A program made the position numbers and the translations under genes. Of a DNA stretch of 64,000 nt, positions 27,058 to 35,532 are shown piece after piece. Origin of the DNA: Chloroflexota bacterium (GTDB lineage Bacteria; Chloroflexota; Anaerolineae; Aggregatilineales; Phototrophicaceae). How positions within the stretch are numbered: position 1 is the first letter of the stretch; each line of letters starts with the position of its first letter. The stretch covers positions 1-64,000 of the forward strand of contig WTGO01000094.1 in NCBI GenBank assembly GCA_011523515.1. The letters run 5' to 3'. Under the pieces are notes generated by a model. The model searched no databases. It saw nothing but the letters and a program-made list of their open reading frames with translations, and was not told the DNA's origin.

Positions 27058-28680
27058 CTACTGGCTCGGCGATTCCACCAGAATCACCGGCTCGCCGCCG
27101 ATTGCGCTGCTGCGATTGCTCTCGAGATCCGGATAGCTAAAGTCGCCTGCGGGCTTTAGATGAAGCGTATAGACGCCGTCGACGGCCGGCAGCGGCGACA
27201 CGCCGCCGGACAAATGAAATACCTTCGCTCCCGCTCCGCTGGCCCGGATTTTATGCTGCAGCGGTTGTGCGGTGTTGTTCCAGACCACGATTACTCGTTC
27301 CTGGTTTGCGCGCTGAAAGGTGATTGTGGTTACGGCTTCTGTCAGCCCGGTCAGGCTGAGCGGGACGAAGGGCTGGTCGCCGAATACATCGGCCAGGAGT
27401 CGAAATGCCGTAGCGGCCGGCCGCGGCGTATTGGCGAAGGGATGGTGGCTGAAGCAGGGTGAATCGGAATGGTTGCGGTATAAACCGAAGGCATCGCCAA
27501 AACAGGCGCCATTGGCGCAGTATTCGCCATTATGAAAGGGAAAATCCGTGCCCGCGGGATAGTTGCCGCAATCATCGTAGAGCTGGTGATAGAAGACGAC
27601 TTCGACGCCTTTGGACCAGGCGAATGCCGCACTCATAATGAGAAAGTGCGCCTGCTGCTCGGCTGTCGCCAGACGATGCCTCTGCTCGGCGCCAAAGGCC
27701 CAAACCGGTCCCGGGTAGTCATTCCAGACGGATACGCCCGTCTCGTTGACCCATACCGGGCGCGCCAGCTCGTACTGGCTCAGCGTGTCTTGCGCCACTT
27801 TGGTCAACCAGCCGCTGCGCCAGGGGTCCTCATAGCTGTGTACCGCCACAATGTCGAAGAACCAGTTGAACTGATCGCGCAGGGGGTCATTGCGGAATTG
27901 GCGTAGAACTCGCGTCAAGAAGTTTTGGTCGCTGGCGTAGAGCAAGCCGCCAAAGATGACCTGCGCCTGAGGATCGACCGTTTTGATCACGATGGCCGCC
28001 GTTTTGAGCAGGCGCGCGTAGGCGTCGCTGCCGCCGGTCCAGAATTGCGGGATATCGGGCTCGTTCCAAATCTCCCAGGCGCTGATTCCTTGCCCGGCGC
28101 CGAAACCATTGTGCTGCGCCAAGACGCCGCCCGGCCGATATCTCGTGACCGCATAGTGGACGAATTGCGCCCAGGCGTTGTCGGGATTGATCAGCGTTTC
28201 AGCCGTCCCGCTGTCCGTACCGTTGGCGAAAACGGGCGCGTACAGATTGGTGATACTGCCGCCGTCTTGCCAGAATCCCGGCCGGCCGAGCAGAATGGCG
28301 TTAATCTTCAAACCATGGCGAATGTCCGCCGCGACCAAGCGGTCATAGGCCGACCAATCGTAATTGCCCGGCTGCCGCTCTACGCGATCCCAGTAGAGCG
28401 GCCAGCGATTCCAGCCGGCGCCCAGCAACAAGGCGTTGCGATAACGTTCCGCCGCCATGTTGTCGTCGACATAACTGATGAAGGTGATGCCCAGGCGGTC
28501 GGCGCGGATGTAGTCGCCCGCTTCAATCAGCGTACCGGGCACGGAGGTCGGCACTCGCGGCACTTGCGCTCGCGCTTCATTGCCAGCGAGCAAGACAACA
28601 AGGAGCAGCAGCACGAACCGCAATCGAAAATCGCGAGAGGCGCGCGCGCGCTGCCTGAGTCCCTGTGCTTCTTGATACAT
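27058..28680 (-). CDS. Secreted clan-A glycoside hydrolase (GH39/GH5-like)
   Basis: A 540-residue protein with a Sec signal peptide: basic start, then V-L-L-L-L-V-V-L-L-A-G-N and an A-R-A cleavage site near residue 38. The catalytic TIM barrel spans about 55-400. The acid/base Glu is in I-S-A-W-E-I-W-N-E-P-D, and the nucleophile Glu is probably the one in P-V-W-V-N-E-T-G-V-S. A Cys-containing insertion and a beta-sandwich C-terminal domain follow. The substrate is unknown. The frame is open to 28836, but ATG 28680 starts exactly at the signal peptide, and the extra 52 residues overlap the divergent promoter region. No cellulosomal or binding domain is seen. Confidence 0.78.
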   Translation of the reverse strand: MYQEAQGLRQRARASRDFRLRFVLLLLVVLLAGNEARAQVPRVPTSVPGTLIEAGDYIRADRLGITFISYVDDNMAAERYRNALLLGAGWNRWPLYWDRVERQPGNYDWSAYDRLVAADIRHGLKINAILLGRPGFWQDGGSITNLYAPVFANGTDSGTAETLINPDNAWAQFVHYAVTRYRPGGVLAQHNGFGAGQGISAWEIWNEPDIPQFWTGGSDAYARLLKTAAIVIKTVDPQAQVIFGGLLYASDQNFLTRVLRQFRNDPLRDQFNWFFDIVAVHSYEDPWRSGWLTKVAQDTLSQYELARPVWVNETGVSVWNDYPGPVWAFGAEQRHRLATAEQQAHFLIMSAAFAWSKGVEVVFYHQLYDDCGNYPAGTDFPFHNGEYCANGACFGDAFGLYRNHSDSPCFSHHPFANTPRPAATAFRLLADVFGDQPFVPLSLTGLTEAVTTITFQRANQERVIVVWNNTAQPLQHKIRASGAGAKVFHLSGGVSPLPAVDGVYTLHLKPAGDFSYPDLESNRSSAIGGEPVILVESPSQ

Positions 28681-28771
28681 TGTCGGTGGTCGAAATTGTT
28701 GGTTGATGGTCTGCTCCGCGCACTGATTATAATGGCAGGCGGCGAAATCCACAGCCGCGATGGCCTGCGAA

Positions 28772-28800
28772 TTGACGCTCATGTGGCCCAAAGTTATACT
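28772..28800 (+). promoter_or_regulatory. Promoter of the Trm112-like gene
   Basis: TTGACG (28772-28777), a 17-nt spacer and TATACT (28795-28800) give a near-consensus housekeeping promoter. The expected start at about 28807 leaves a 30-nt leader with GAGGA before ATG 28837. Confidence 0.75.
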
Positions 28801-28836
28801 TTGAAGCATTGTCCGGCGACCTATTGAGGATGTCAA

Positions 28837-29076
28837 ATGGCAGCAGTTTCTGACGAGTTAATGGAAATTCTGCGCTGTCCGGTAGCGGTTCACTATAAGG
28901 ACAAGGGTGACGATCCCGGGCAGTTGCGCATTGTGAAAGACTGTTGGCTGGTCTGCGACGACAGCGGCTACAAGTACCCCATACGCGATGGCATCCCAGT
29001 CATGCTGGTGGACGAAGGCGAGAAGTGGAAAGACACCGACGAAGCTGACCTGCCGGTCCCGCCGCCAGCCGAATAG
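28837..29076 (+). CDS. Trm112/UPF0434-like small protein
   Basis: A 79-residue protein. The pattern L-M-E-I-L-R-C-P near the N-terminus and Y-P-I-R-D-G-I-P-V-M-L at the end is the Trm112p-like fold, which in other organisms activates methyltransferases or sits in UPF0434/YcaR proteins. The typical Cys knuckle is only partly present: one C-P is early and W-L-V-C-D-D sits in the middle. It has its own clear promoter and Shine-Dalgarno. It converges on clpB across 46 nt. Confidence 0.8.
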   Translation: MAAVSDELMEILRCPVAVHYKDKGDDPGQLRIVKDCWLVCDDSGYKYPIRDGIPVMLVDEGEKWKDTDEADLPVPPPAE

Positions 29077-29122
29077 CGCCGGGGGCGGCACGCCTCCGCC
29101 GTTCGCTCAATGTCCGCCAGAC

Positions 29123-31729
29123 TTAGACTGAGACCGGCTCCAATTGCTGCGAGCGGATTTCGAGTTCCGCGCCGTCCCCTCTGACATCAACGCTTACATG
29201 ATTCCCATCGACAATGCCGCCATCGATCAGCGCCAGCGCCAGCGGGTCTTGAAGTTGGCGCTGGATGGCGCGCTTTAGCGGACGCGCGCCGTAGACCGGA
29301 TCCCAGCCCGATTCAGCCAGAAGCGCCTTGGCCGACGCGCTCAAATCGAGCGTGATGCGCCGCTCCGCCAGCAGTCGCTCCAGATTGCCGAGCTGCAGAT
29401 CAACGATGCGAATGATGTGTGCGCGCGTCAAACTGTGGAAGACGATGACTTCGTCCAGCCGGTTGAGGAACTCAGGGCGAAAATGCCGGTCCAGTTCGTT
29501 CAGAATGGCGCCGCGTTGGGCGTCGGCATCCGCGCCAGCCTGCTTGATCTGGTCGCTGCCGACATTGCTGGTCATGATGATCACGCAGTTGTTGAAGTTG
29601 ACCGTGCGCCCCTGGCCGTCCGTCAGCCGACCGTCGTCAAAGACTTGCAGGAAGACGTTGAAGACATCGGGATGCGCCTTTTCGATCTCGTCAAATAGCA
29701 CAACGCTGTAAGGACGGCGCCGCACCGCCTCGGTCAACTGGCCGCCTTCTTCAAAGCCGACATAACCCGGTGGCGCGCCGATCAAGCGGGCGATGCTATG
29801 TTTTTCGCCGTATTCGCTCATATCAATGCGCGCCATGGCGTTGTCGTCGTCAAAGAGAAAATGCGCCAGCGAGCGCGCCGTCTCGGTCTTGCCGACGCCA
29901 GTCGGGCCCAGAAAGAGGAAGGCGCCCACGGGCCGATTGGGATCTTGTAAGCCGGCGCGGCTGCGGCGCACGGCGGCTGAGATGGCGGCGATGGCTTCGT
30001 CCTGGCCGACCACGCGCTCGTGCAGTCGCTGCTCCATGTGCAGCAGCTTCTCGATTTCGCCTTCCAGCATGCGTGCCACCGGAATCCCGGTCCAGCGGCT
30101 GACGATGGCGGCGATTTCGTCGGCATCCACTTCTTCCTTGAGCATCAGCGGACTGTCCTCCCGCATCGATTCGAGCCTGGCTTCGCTTGCGTTTAAAGCG
30201 CTTTCGAGCTCGGGCAGGACGCCGTAGCGCAGCCGCGCGGCGGTTTCCAGATCGCTGCGCCGCTCGGCTTGCTCGAGCTGTATCCGCGCCTCGTCTATCT
30301 GCAGCTTGATATCAGACATGTGCTGGATGGCGTCTTTTTCGTGCTGCCAGACGGCCAACAGACTGTCGAGCGCTTCCTGGGCGTCGGCCAATTCCAACTC
30401 CAGATCTTCCAGCCGCTGCCGAGAGGCGTCGTCCTTTTCTTTGCGCAGCGCCTCGCGCTCTATCTCCAATTGCATCAGCTGGCGCTCAATCTTGTCCAGC
30501 TGCTCTGGCTTGCTGTCAATCTCCATTTTGAGGTGGGCGGCCGCCTCGTCGATGAGGTCAATCGCCTTGTCGGGCAGCTGGCGATCGGGCAGGTAACGAT
30601 TGCTGAGCGCCGCCGCTGCGATCACGGCGCTGTCCTGGATGCGCACGCCATGGTGCACTTCGTAGCGCTCCTTCAGGCCGCGCAGAATGCTGATGGTGTC
30701 TTCGACGCTGGGCTCGTCAACGAAGATGGGCTGAAAGCGGCGTTCAAGGGCAGCGTCCTTCTCAATGTTATGCCGGTATTCGTCCAGCGTGGTGGCGCCG
30801 ATCATGCGCAATTCGCCGCGCGCCAGCATCGGTTTGAGCATATTGCCGGCGTCCATTGAGCCCTCGGCCTTGCCGGCGCCGACGATATTGTGCAGCTCGT
30901 CGATAAAGAGGATGATTGCGCCCTGGCTGTCAGCGATTTCTTTGAGCACCGCTTGCAGGCGCTCTTCGAATTCGCCGCGAAACTTGCTACCGGCGACCAG
31001 CGCCGCGAGATCCAGCGCGATGATGGTCTTGTCCTTGAGCCCTTCCGGCACATCGCCGTTGACCAGCCGCTGCGCCAGACCTTCAGCGATGGCCGTCTTG
31101 CCGACGCCGGCCTCGCCGATGAGCACGGGATTGTTTTTGGTGCGGCGGCTGATGACGTGTATCAGGCGCCGAATCTCTTCATCGCGCCCGATGACCGGGT
31201 CAAGCCGGCCTTGCCGCGCATCGGCAGTCAGGTCCCGCCCGAACTTACTCAGACTTTCGTAAGTCGATTCCGGATCCTGCCCGGTTACGCGCTGGCTGCC
31301 ACGGATAGCTTGCAGCGCTTCCAGGATGTCGTCATAGGCCACGCCGTTGCGCCCCAGGATCGCGCCCGTGGTCTTGTCTATCGATAGCGCCAGCAGCAGA
31401 TGCTCCGTGCTCGTGTATTCATCGCGCATCTTCTTGGCTTCGGCTTCGGCCCGGCTGAAGACATCCAGGCAGGCGCGGCCGATGGGCAGGCCGGCTGCCG
31501 GCTGCGCAGTGCGGGGCAGCTTGCCCAGTTCGGCTTCAAGTTCAATGTGAAGCGCCGAAGGATGCGCGCCGATCTTCTGTATGATGCGCGGCGCCAGGCC
31601 CTGGTCTTGTTCCATCAGACCGAGGAAAATGTGCAAGGGCTCGATGGCGGTGTGATGGCGCTCGGCGGCGATGCCCTGCGCACTGAGTACAGCCTGCTGG
31701 GCTTTGTTTGTGTAGCGTGCAAAGTCCAT
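29123..31729 (-). CDS. clpB: ATP-dependent disaggregase ClpB
   Basis: An 868-residue Hsp100 protein of normal length. In order: the N-terminal Clp repeat domain ([13 protein letters not shown] style repeats), AAA-1 with G-E-A-G-V-G-K-T and I-L-F-I-D-E-L-H, the middle coiled-coil domain (E/R/K-rich, about 400-530) that separates ClpB from ClpA/ClpC, and AAA-2 with [19 protein letters not shown] and sensor 2 G-A-R-P-L-K-R. It rescues aggregated proteins with DnaK. GGGAGG lies 4 nt before the ATG. No CIRCE or HAIR operator was found upstream. Confidence 0.97.
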   Translation of the reverse strand: MDFARYTNKAQQAVLSAQGIAAERHHTAIEPLHIFLGLMEQDQGLAPRIIQKIGAHPSALHIELEAELGKLPRTAQPAAGLPIGRACLDVFSRAEAEAKKMRDEYTSTEHLLLALSIDKTTGAILGRNGVAYDDILEALQAIRGSQRVTGQDPESTYESLSKFGRDLTADARQGRLDPVIGRDEEIRRLIHVISRRTKNNPVLIGEAGVGKTAIAEGLAQRLVNGDVPEGLKDKTIIALDLAALVAGSKFRGEFEERLQAVLKEIADSQGAIILFIDELHNIVGAGKAEGSMDAGNMLKPMLARGELRMIGATTLDEYRHNIEKDAALERRFQPIFVDEPSVEDTISILRGLKERYEVHHGVRIQDSAVIAAAALSNRYLPDRQLPDKAIDLIDEAAAHLKMEIDSKPEQLDKIERQLMQLEIEREALRKEKDDASRQRLEDLELELADAQEALDSLLAVWQHEKDAIQHMSDIKLQIDEARIQLEQAERRSDLETAARLRYGVLPELESALNASEARLESMREDSPLMLKEEVDADEIAAIVSRWTGIPVARMLEGEIEKLLHMEQRLHERVVGQDEAIAAISAAVRRSRAGLQDPNRPVGAFLFLGPTGVGKTETARSLAHFLFDDDNAMARIDMSEYGEKHSIARLIGAPPGYVGFEEGGQLTEAVRRRPYSVVLFDEIEKAHPDVFNVFLQVFDDGRLTDGQGRTVNFNNCVIIMTSNVGSDQIKQAGADADAQRGAILNELDRHFRPEFLNRLDEVIVFHSLTRAHIIRIVDLQLGNLERLLAERRITLDLSASAKALLAESGWDPVYGARPLKRAIQRQLQDPLALALIDGGIVDGNHVSVDVRGDGAELEIRSQQLEPVSV

Positions 31730-31833
31730 ATCGCCTCCCGCATGAATTGTCGGTATGACACAATTATCCGCGATTCGCGTTGGAAGGGTGTAAGCGCTGT
31801 GTAAATAATGTATTGTCGATGGGTGTGGCCGGC

Positions 31834-32781
31834 TCAGCTTTGTGCAGACCGCAGCAGCGTACCGAAACCGCTAATCCTGAAATCTGCGATACAGGCAGGA
31901 ATAAGACCGGTTTCGCCCTTGCTTAGCGCAATCGCATCCTGATCGCCAGCAGTAACTTGCACGCTGCCTTCAATGCAGCTGAGCGCCTGGAAGCGCCCCT
32001 CGGATGACAGATCCAGCACGCTGTCGGCCAGAGTATGGCGCCAGGTGCGGAAATAGGCGCTGTCCACGAGTAGATCGCCTGCTGGACGCCTGACCTGTGG
32101 CAGCGACTTCAGGTTGGCGACCGCCACGCCTTGGTCGATGTGCAATGCGCGCGGCTGCCCGTTCAAACCCAGGCGTCCCCAATCATAGAGACGATAGGTG
32201 GTGTCGCTCGACTGTTGAATCTCATAGATCAAGATGCCGGGCCCCAGCGCGTGAACGGTGTTGGCCGGGATGTAAAGCACGTCTCCCGGCGCCACTTCAG
32301 CATAGACCAGAAGCGATTCCAGTCTATTGCTTTTGATCGCTTTCGTCAGCTGCCCGATGGTGACGCCAGGACCCAGGCCAATGACCAGCCGCGCGCCAGG
32401 ATCGGCGTGCAGCACGACCCAGGCTTCGGTCTTTCCACGCGCTTCGCCTTCAAGCGCTTTGGCTTGCGCATCGTCCGGATGCACTTGAATCGAAAGCCAC
32501 TCGCCGGCGTCGATGAACTTCGCCAACAGCGGCATACCGTCGGCAGAATCGTTGCCGGCGCCAATTAACAGTGAGCCGAATTGTCGCGTCAACTCGCCCA
32601 GAGTCTTGCCGCGATGCGCGCCATTTTCGACCCGAGACGTGTCGTGCAGCTCCCACGATTCGCCGTAGGGCTGATCAGTTGGCAAGCGCTTGCCCAGCTG
32701 ACTGGCGAGCCTGCGCCCACCCCATACTTTCACATGCAAAGCGGGCTGAAGCTTCAGCGGATGCAGCGATTTTTTTGGCAT
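31834..32781 (-). CDS. manA: Class I mannose-6-phosphate isomerase
   Basis: A 315-residue zinc-dependent cupin isomerase. Zinc ligands are visible in S-I-Q-V-H-P-D-D, in the K-T-E-A-W segment, and in the His of [10 protein letters not shown]. The N-terminal V-W-G-G-R-R-L and W-E-L-H-D-T resemble the short firmicute-type ManA. It interconverts mannose-6-phosphate and fructose-6-phosphate, feeding GDP-mannose for glycans. A very strong AAAGGAGG lies 6 nt before the ATG. Confidence 0.92.
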   Translation of the reverse strand: MPKKSLHPLKLQPALHVKVWGGRRLASQLGKRLPTDQPYGESWELHDTSRVENGAHRGKTLGELTRQFGSLLIGAGNDSADGMPLLAKFIDAGEWLSIQVHPDDAQAKALEGEARGKTEAWVVLHADPGARLVIGLGPGVTIGQLTKAIKSNRLESLLVYAEVAPGDVLYIPANTVHALGPGILIYEIQQSSDTTYRLYDWGRLGLNGQPRALHIDQGVAVANLKSLPQVRRPAGDLLVDSAYFRTWRHTLADSVLDLSSEGRFQALSCIEGSVQVTAGDQDAIALSKGETGLIPACIADFRISGFGTLLRSAQS

Positions 32782-32853
32782 TAGTTGCCTCCTTTCGGCT
32801 TGAGCGCGCCAAATGCCAAGGCGCCTGGATAGCTCAACGGTTATACACGGTTA

Positions 32854-32862
32854 TGCTATAAT
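32854..32862 (+). promoter_or_regulatory. Extended -10 promoter (TGCTATAAT) of the coiled-coil membrane gene
   Basis: The sequence T-G-C-TATAAT is an extended -10 element with no clear -35. It lies about 75 nt upstream of ATG 32937. Confidence 0.5.
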
Positions 32863-32936
32863 GAGCTTGACTCAACTGAAGTTGCTTGTCGGTTATTTTT
32901 GTATTGGCAATCGGTGTACGACTTGAAGTCCTCCCG

Positions 32937-34313
32937 ATGATTGAACAGCTAACACCACAAGATTACCTCGATGATATGCATGCCATCGGGATTCCGGGCT
33001 TGTTTCAGCCGCATCTCACCACGCGCGACCGCGCGGCCGGCATACGCCGCGTCCGCCAGGAATTGGGCCGACTGCGCACGGAGTTGGTGCTGCAGCGCGA
33101 TAACTCAAGCGACGGATCGGACACTGAACCCATCGCAGCGCAAAAACGCGGCGCCGCGCCCCTCAATCTGCTGCTGCTGCTGCATGAACAGTTGGTGGAT
33201 GAAGTCAACGACTTGGAGCGCAGCCTCAGCAATGGCAAACCTTTGCCATACAGCTTTGACTTTGGGCGATTCATCTTTGGCGATGCGAAGACCGGCGAAT
33301 GGTTTATCGGCAGTGAAACGCAATACGATGAATGGCAAAACATTCAGCATTTCAAACGCAGGCTGGATGCCCTGCGTGAACAGGGCCAACCCGCGCGCGA
33401 ACAATTGACCAATTATGTCGGCGAGCTTGAAGCGCTGAACGTGACGCATGAGAATCGCCAAAAGAAGATCGACGATCGCAAGCAGCGCAGTTTTGTGCTG
33501 CGCCGCATTGGCCTGCTGGTCATTCTAATGGCCGCGAGCGGCGTCGTGAGCTGGCATTATTTCAATACCTTCCGCAACCTGAGCCTGGTGGCATTGGGCC
33601 TAACCGCCGCGTGCGCCGTGCTGATTCCCATCGTAATCGCCAATTGGAAAGATCCCCGTACGCGTACAGCGCGCAAGCAGCGCAAGCTGGAGCAACAAAT
33701 TCGCGAGCTGAAACAGCAAGGCGCGGTATATCGCCAGAGTTACCAGCCGCTAGAGCTGCAGATTAAGGCCCTGGAGGTGCATTACAATCGCATGATGGAC
33801 ACATGGGAAGCGGCGCGGCTGGTGAAGAACCGGCTCGACACCTTCATCGAAGAAGGGCAGCCGCTGCGCGAACGCGTCGACGCCATCCGCGCCGAGCTAG
33901 ACGATTTGCGGCAGCAGCGTGAGAAGCTGCAAGCCAAGCTGGATCGGCGCCAAAAGCGAGGCGCCTTCATCCGGCGCATGTTCGTGCACGTGATGCTGGT
34001 TTTGGCGAGCGGAGCCCTGGGTTTCTATTTCCAGTACACGGGCGAGACCGACTACGGTTCTGTTCTGTATGGGCTTGGAGCCTTCTTCATTCTCTTGGTG
34101 CCGCTGGCTTATATTGACTGGAAGAATTTTGACGGCAAGCTGGAATCGAAACTGCGCCAGGTGGAAACGCGCATGCGCCAATTGCAGACCGAAGGCAAGC
34201 AGGTAATGAAGCGCTACCATCCGATTGAATTGCAGATCAAGACTTTGATCGCGCAGTACAAACGTACCCGCGCCGGGATTACCAACGGCGACGACACGCC
34301 AGCAAGCGCCTAA
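32937..34313 (+). CDS. Internally duplicated coiled-coil membrane protein, function unknown
   Basis: A 458-residue protein not recognised as a named family. After an N-terminal helical region comes a module that occurs twice. Each copy is a basic lead-in (R-R), two membrane helices (about 185-240 and about 345-400), I-x-x-W-K, a long charged coiled coil, and the repeat signature Y-(Q/H)-P-(L/I)-E-L-Q-I-K-(A/T)-L. The copies are well diverged. Two hairpin anchors with cytoplasmic coiled coils suggest a scaffold or filament-like membrane organiser. ATG 32937 is preferred over 32886 because the upstream 17 residues are a hydrophobic run lacking a ribosome site. Its stop overlaps the convergent gene within CTAA. 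Confidence 0.7.
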   Translation: MIEQLTPQDYLDDMHAIGIPGLFQPHLTTRDRAAGIRRVRQELGRLRTELVLQRDNSSDGSDTEPIAAQKRGAAPLNLLLLLHEQLVDEVNDLERSLSNGKPLPYSFDFGRFIFGDAKTGEWFIGSETQYDEWQNIQHFKRRLDALREQGQPAREQLTNYVGELEALNVTHENRQKKIDDRKQRSFVLRRIGLLVILMAASGVVSWHYFNTFRNLSLVALGLTAACAVLIPIVIANWKDPRTRTARKQRKLEQQIRELKQQGAVYRQSYQPLELQIKALEVHYNRMMDTWEAARLVKNRLDTFIEEGQPLRERVDAIRAELDDLRQQREKLQAKLDRRQKRGAFIRRMFVHVMLVLASGALGFYFQYTGETDYGSVLYGLGAFFILLVPLAYIDWKNFDGKLESKLRQVETRMRQLQTEGKQVMKRYHPIELQIKTLIAQYKRTRAGITNGDDTPASA

Positions 34314-35494
34314 GCCTCAGCCGCGTCGAAGCGATAAAGCGCGCCGGCATAATCGATCAGATACAGTTCGCCCGCTTCATCTTCTCCGAAGCTGCTGATT
34401 TCGTAGGTCGTATTCATAAAGGTGTTGGTTTGCCACTGGAGGTCGTGGTCGCGCCAGGTGGTCCAGATCCAGCCGCTGCAGAAGTCGCCGAACAGGTAGA
34501 CCGCTTCTAATTCGGGTACAGCTTGGCCGCGATAGACATTGCCGCCCGTCACTGAACAGCCGAATTCGCGCCCGTAGGCGAATATGGGCGGAACGTGATT
34601 AGGCGCGCTGCCGCCGGCGAATACCTGATTGGCTTCCCAGACGTTCCAACCGTAATTCTCGCCGCCTTTGCTGTCCGCCAGTTGGAAATTGATCTCCTCC
34701 CAGCGGTTTTGCCCGACATCGGCCATGTACATATCTCCGGTCGCGCGGTCGAAGCTGAAGCGCCAGACGTTGCGCAAGCCGTAAGCCCAAATGGCGTCAT
34801 GCGCGTTGGCAATACCGACGAAGGGATTGTCTGGCGGAATGGCGTAGCGCGGATCGCTATCGACATCGATGCGCACGATCGAGCCCAGGAGCAGCGCGCG
34901 ATTCTGTCCTGCGCCCAGCGGATCGTTGGCTGAGCCGCCATCGCCCAGCGCGATATACAGGTAGCCGTCGGGTCCAAATTCGATATGCCCGCCGTTGTGG
35001 TTGGCGTAGGGCTGCGCCAGATGGAAGATGATCTCGCCGCTGCCGCCCGCCGCCAGATCCGGGTTGCTCGGCGACACTTGATAACGCGCGACGACGGTGC
35101 TGCCGTTTCTGTCGGTGTAGTTGACGTAGAAGGTCCCGTTGATGGCGTATTGCGGATGGAATGCCAGGCCGAGCAAACCTTGCTCGGTGAAGCCCCTGCC
35201 TAGCGCTGAGCGTGAAATAATCGCCGACAGGTCCAGGAAGGGCTGCGGCAGCCTTACGCCGTCCCTGAAAATCCAGATCTTGCCGCTTTGCTCGACCAAA
35301 AATAGCCGGTTTGAGCCGTCGCCGGCGTGAGTCACGTAAAGCGGGCGGTTGAAGCCGCTGGCAATGAGGGTCAATTTGACGCCGTCGGCAGCCGGCGCCG
35401 CGTTACGGGAGATGACTATCTCCTCGTCCAGCGCCATGGCGACGCCGAGCGAGAACAAGAGAAAGACGCAAGCTACGAGTCGTGTGGCCGTCAC
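34310..35494 (-). CDS. Secreted PQQ-type sugar dehydrogenase (glucose/sorbosone dehydrogenase family)
   Basis: A 394-residue protein with a signal peptide (L-V-A-C-V-F-L-L-F-S-L-G-V-A-M-A). The six-bladed propeller family is shown by L-A-F-H-P-Q-Y, N-H-N-G-G-H-I-E-F-G-P-D-G-Y-L-Y-I-A-L-G-D-G-G, G-S-I-V-R-I-D-V-D, Y-G-L-R-N-V-W-R-F-S and M-Y-M-A-D-V-G-Q-N-R-W-E-E-I. The active His is in N-H-N-G-G-H. It would oxidise sugars outside the membrane using PQQ. The frame starts with GTG at 35494 and has GGAGG 9 nt upstream. It lies just downstream, on the same strand, of the NACHT gene, with a 38-nt gap, but no functional link is evident. Confidence 0.85.
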   Translation of the reverse strand: MTATRLVACVFLLFSLGVAMALDEEIVISRNAAPAADGVKLTLIASGFNRPLYVTHAGDGSNRLFLVEQSGKIWIFRDGVRLPQPFLDLSAIISRSALGRGFTEQGLLGLAFHPQYAINGTFYVNYTDRNGSTVVARYQVSPSNPDLAAGGSGEIIFHLAQPYANHNGGHIEFGPDGYLYIALGDGGSANDPLGAGQNRALLLGSIVRIDVDSDPRYAIPPDNPFVGIANAHDAIWAYGLRNVWRFSFDRATGDMYMADVGQNRWEEINFQLADSKGGENYGWNVWEANQVFAGGSAPNHVPPIFAYGREFGCSVTGGNVYRGQAVPELEAVYLFGDFCSGWIWTTWRDHDLQWQTNTFMNTTYEISSFGEDEAGELYLIDYAGALYRFDAAEA

Positions 35495-35532
35495 AGGTTA
35501 TTTCCTCCGTGCTTGAACTCGTGTGCAGGCCG

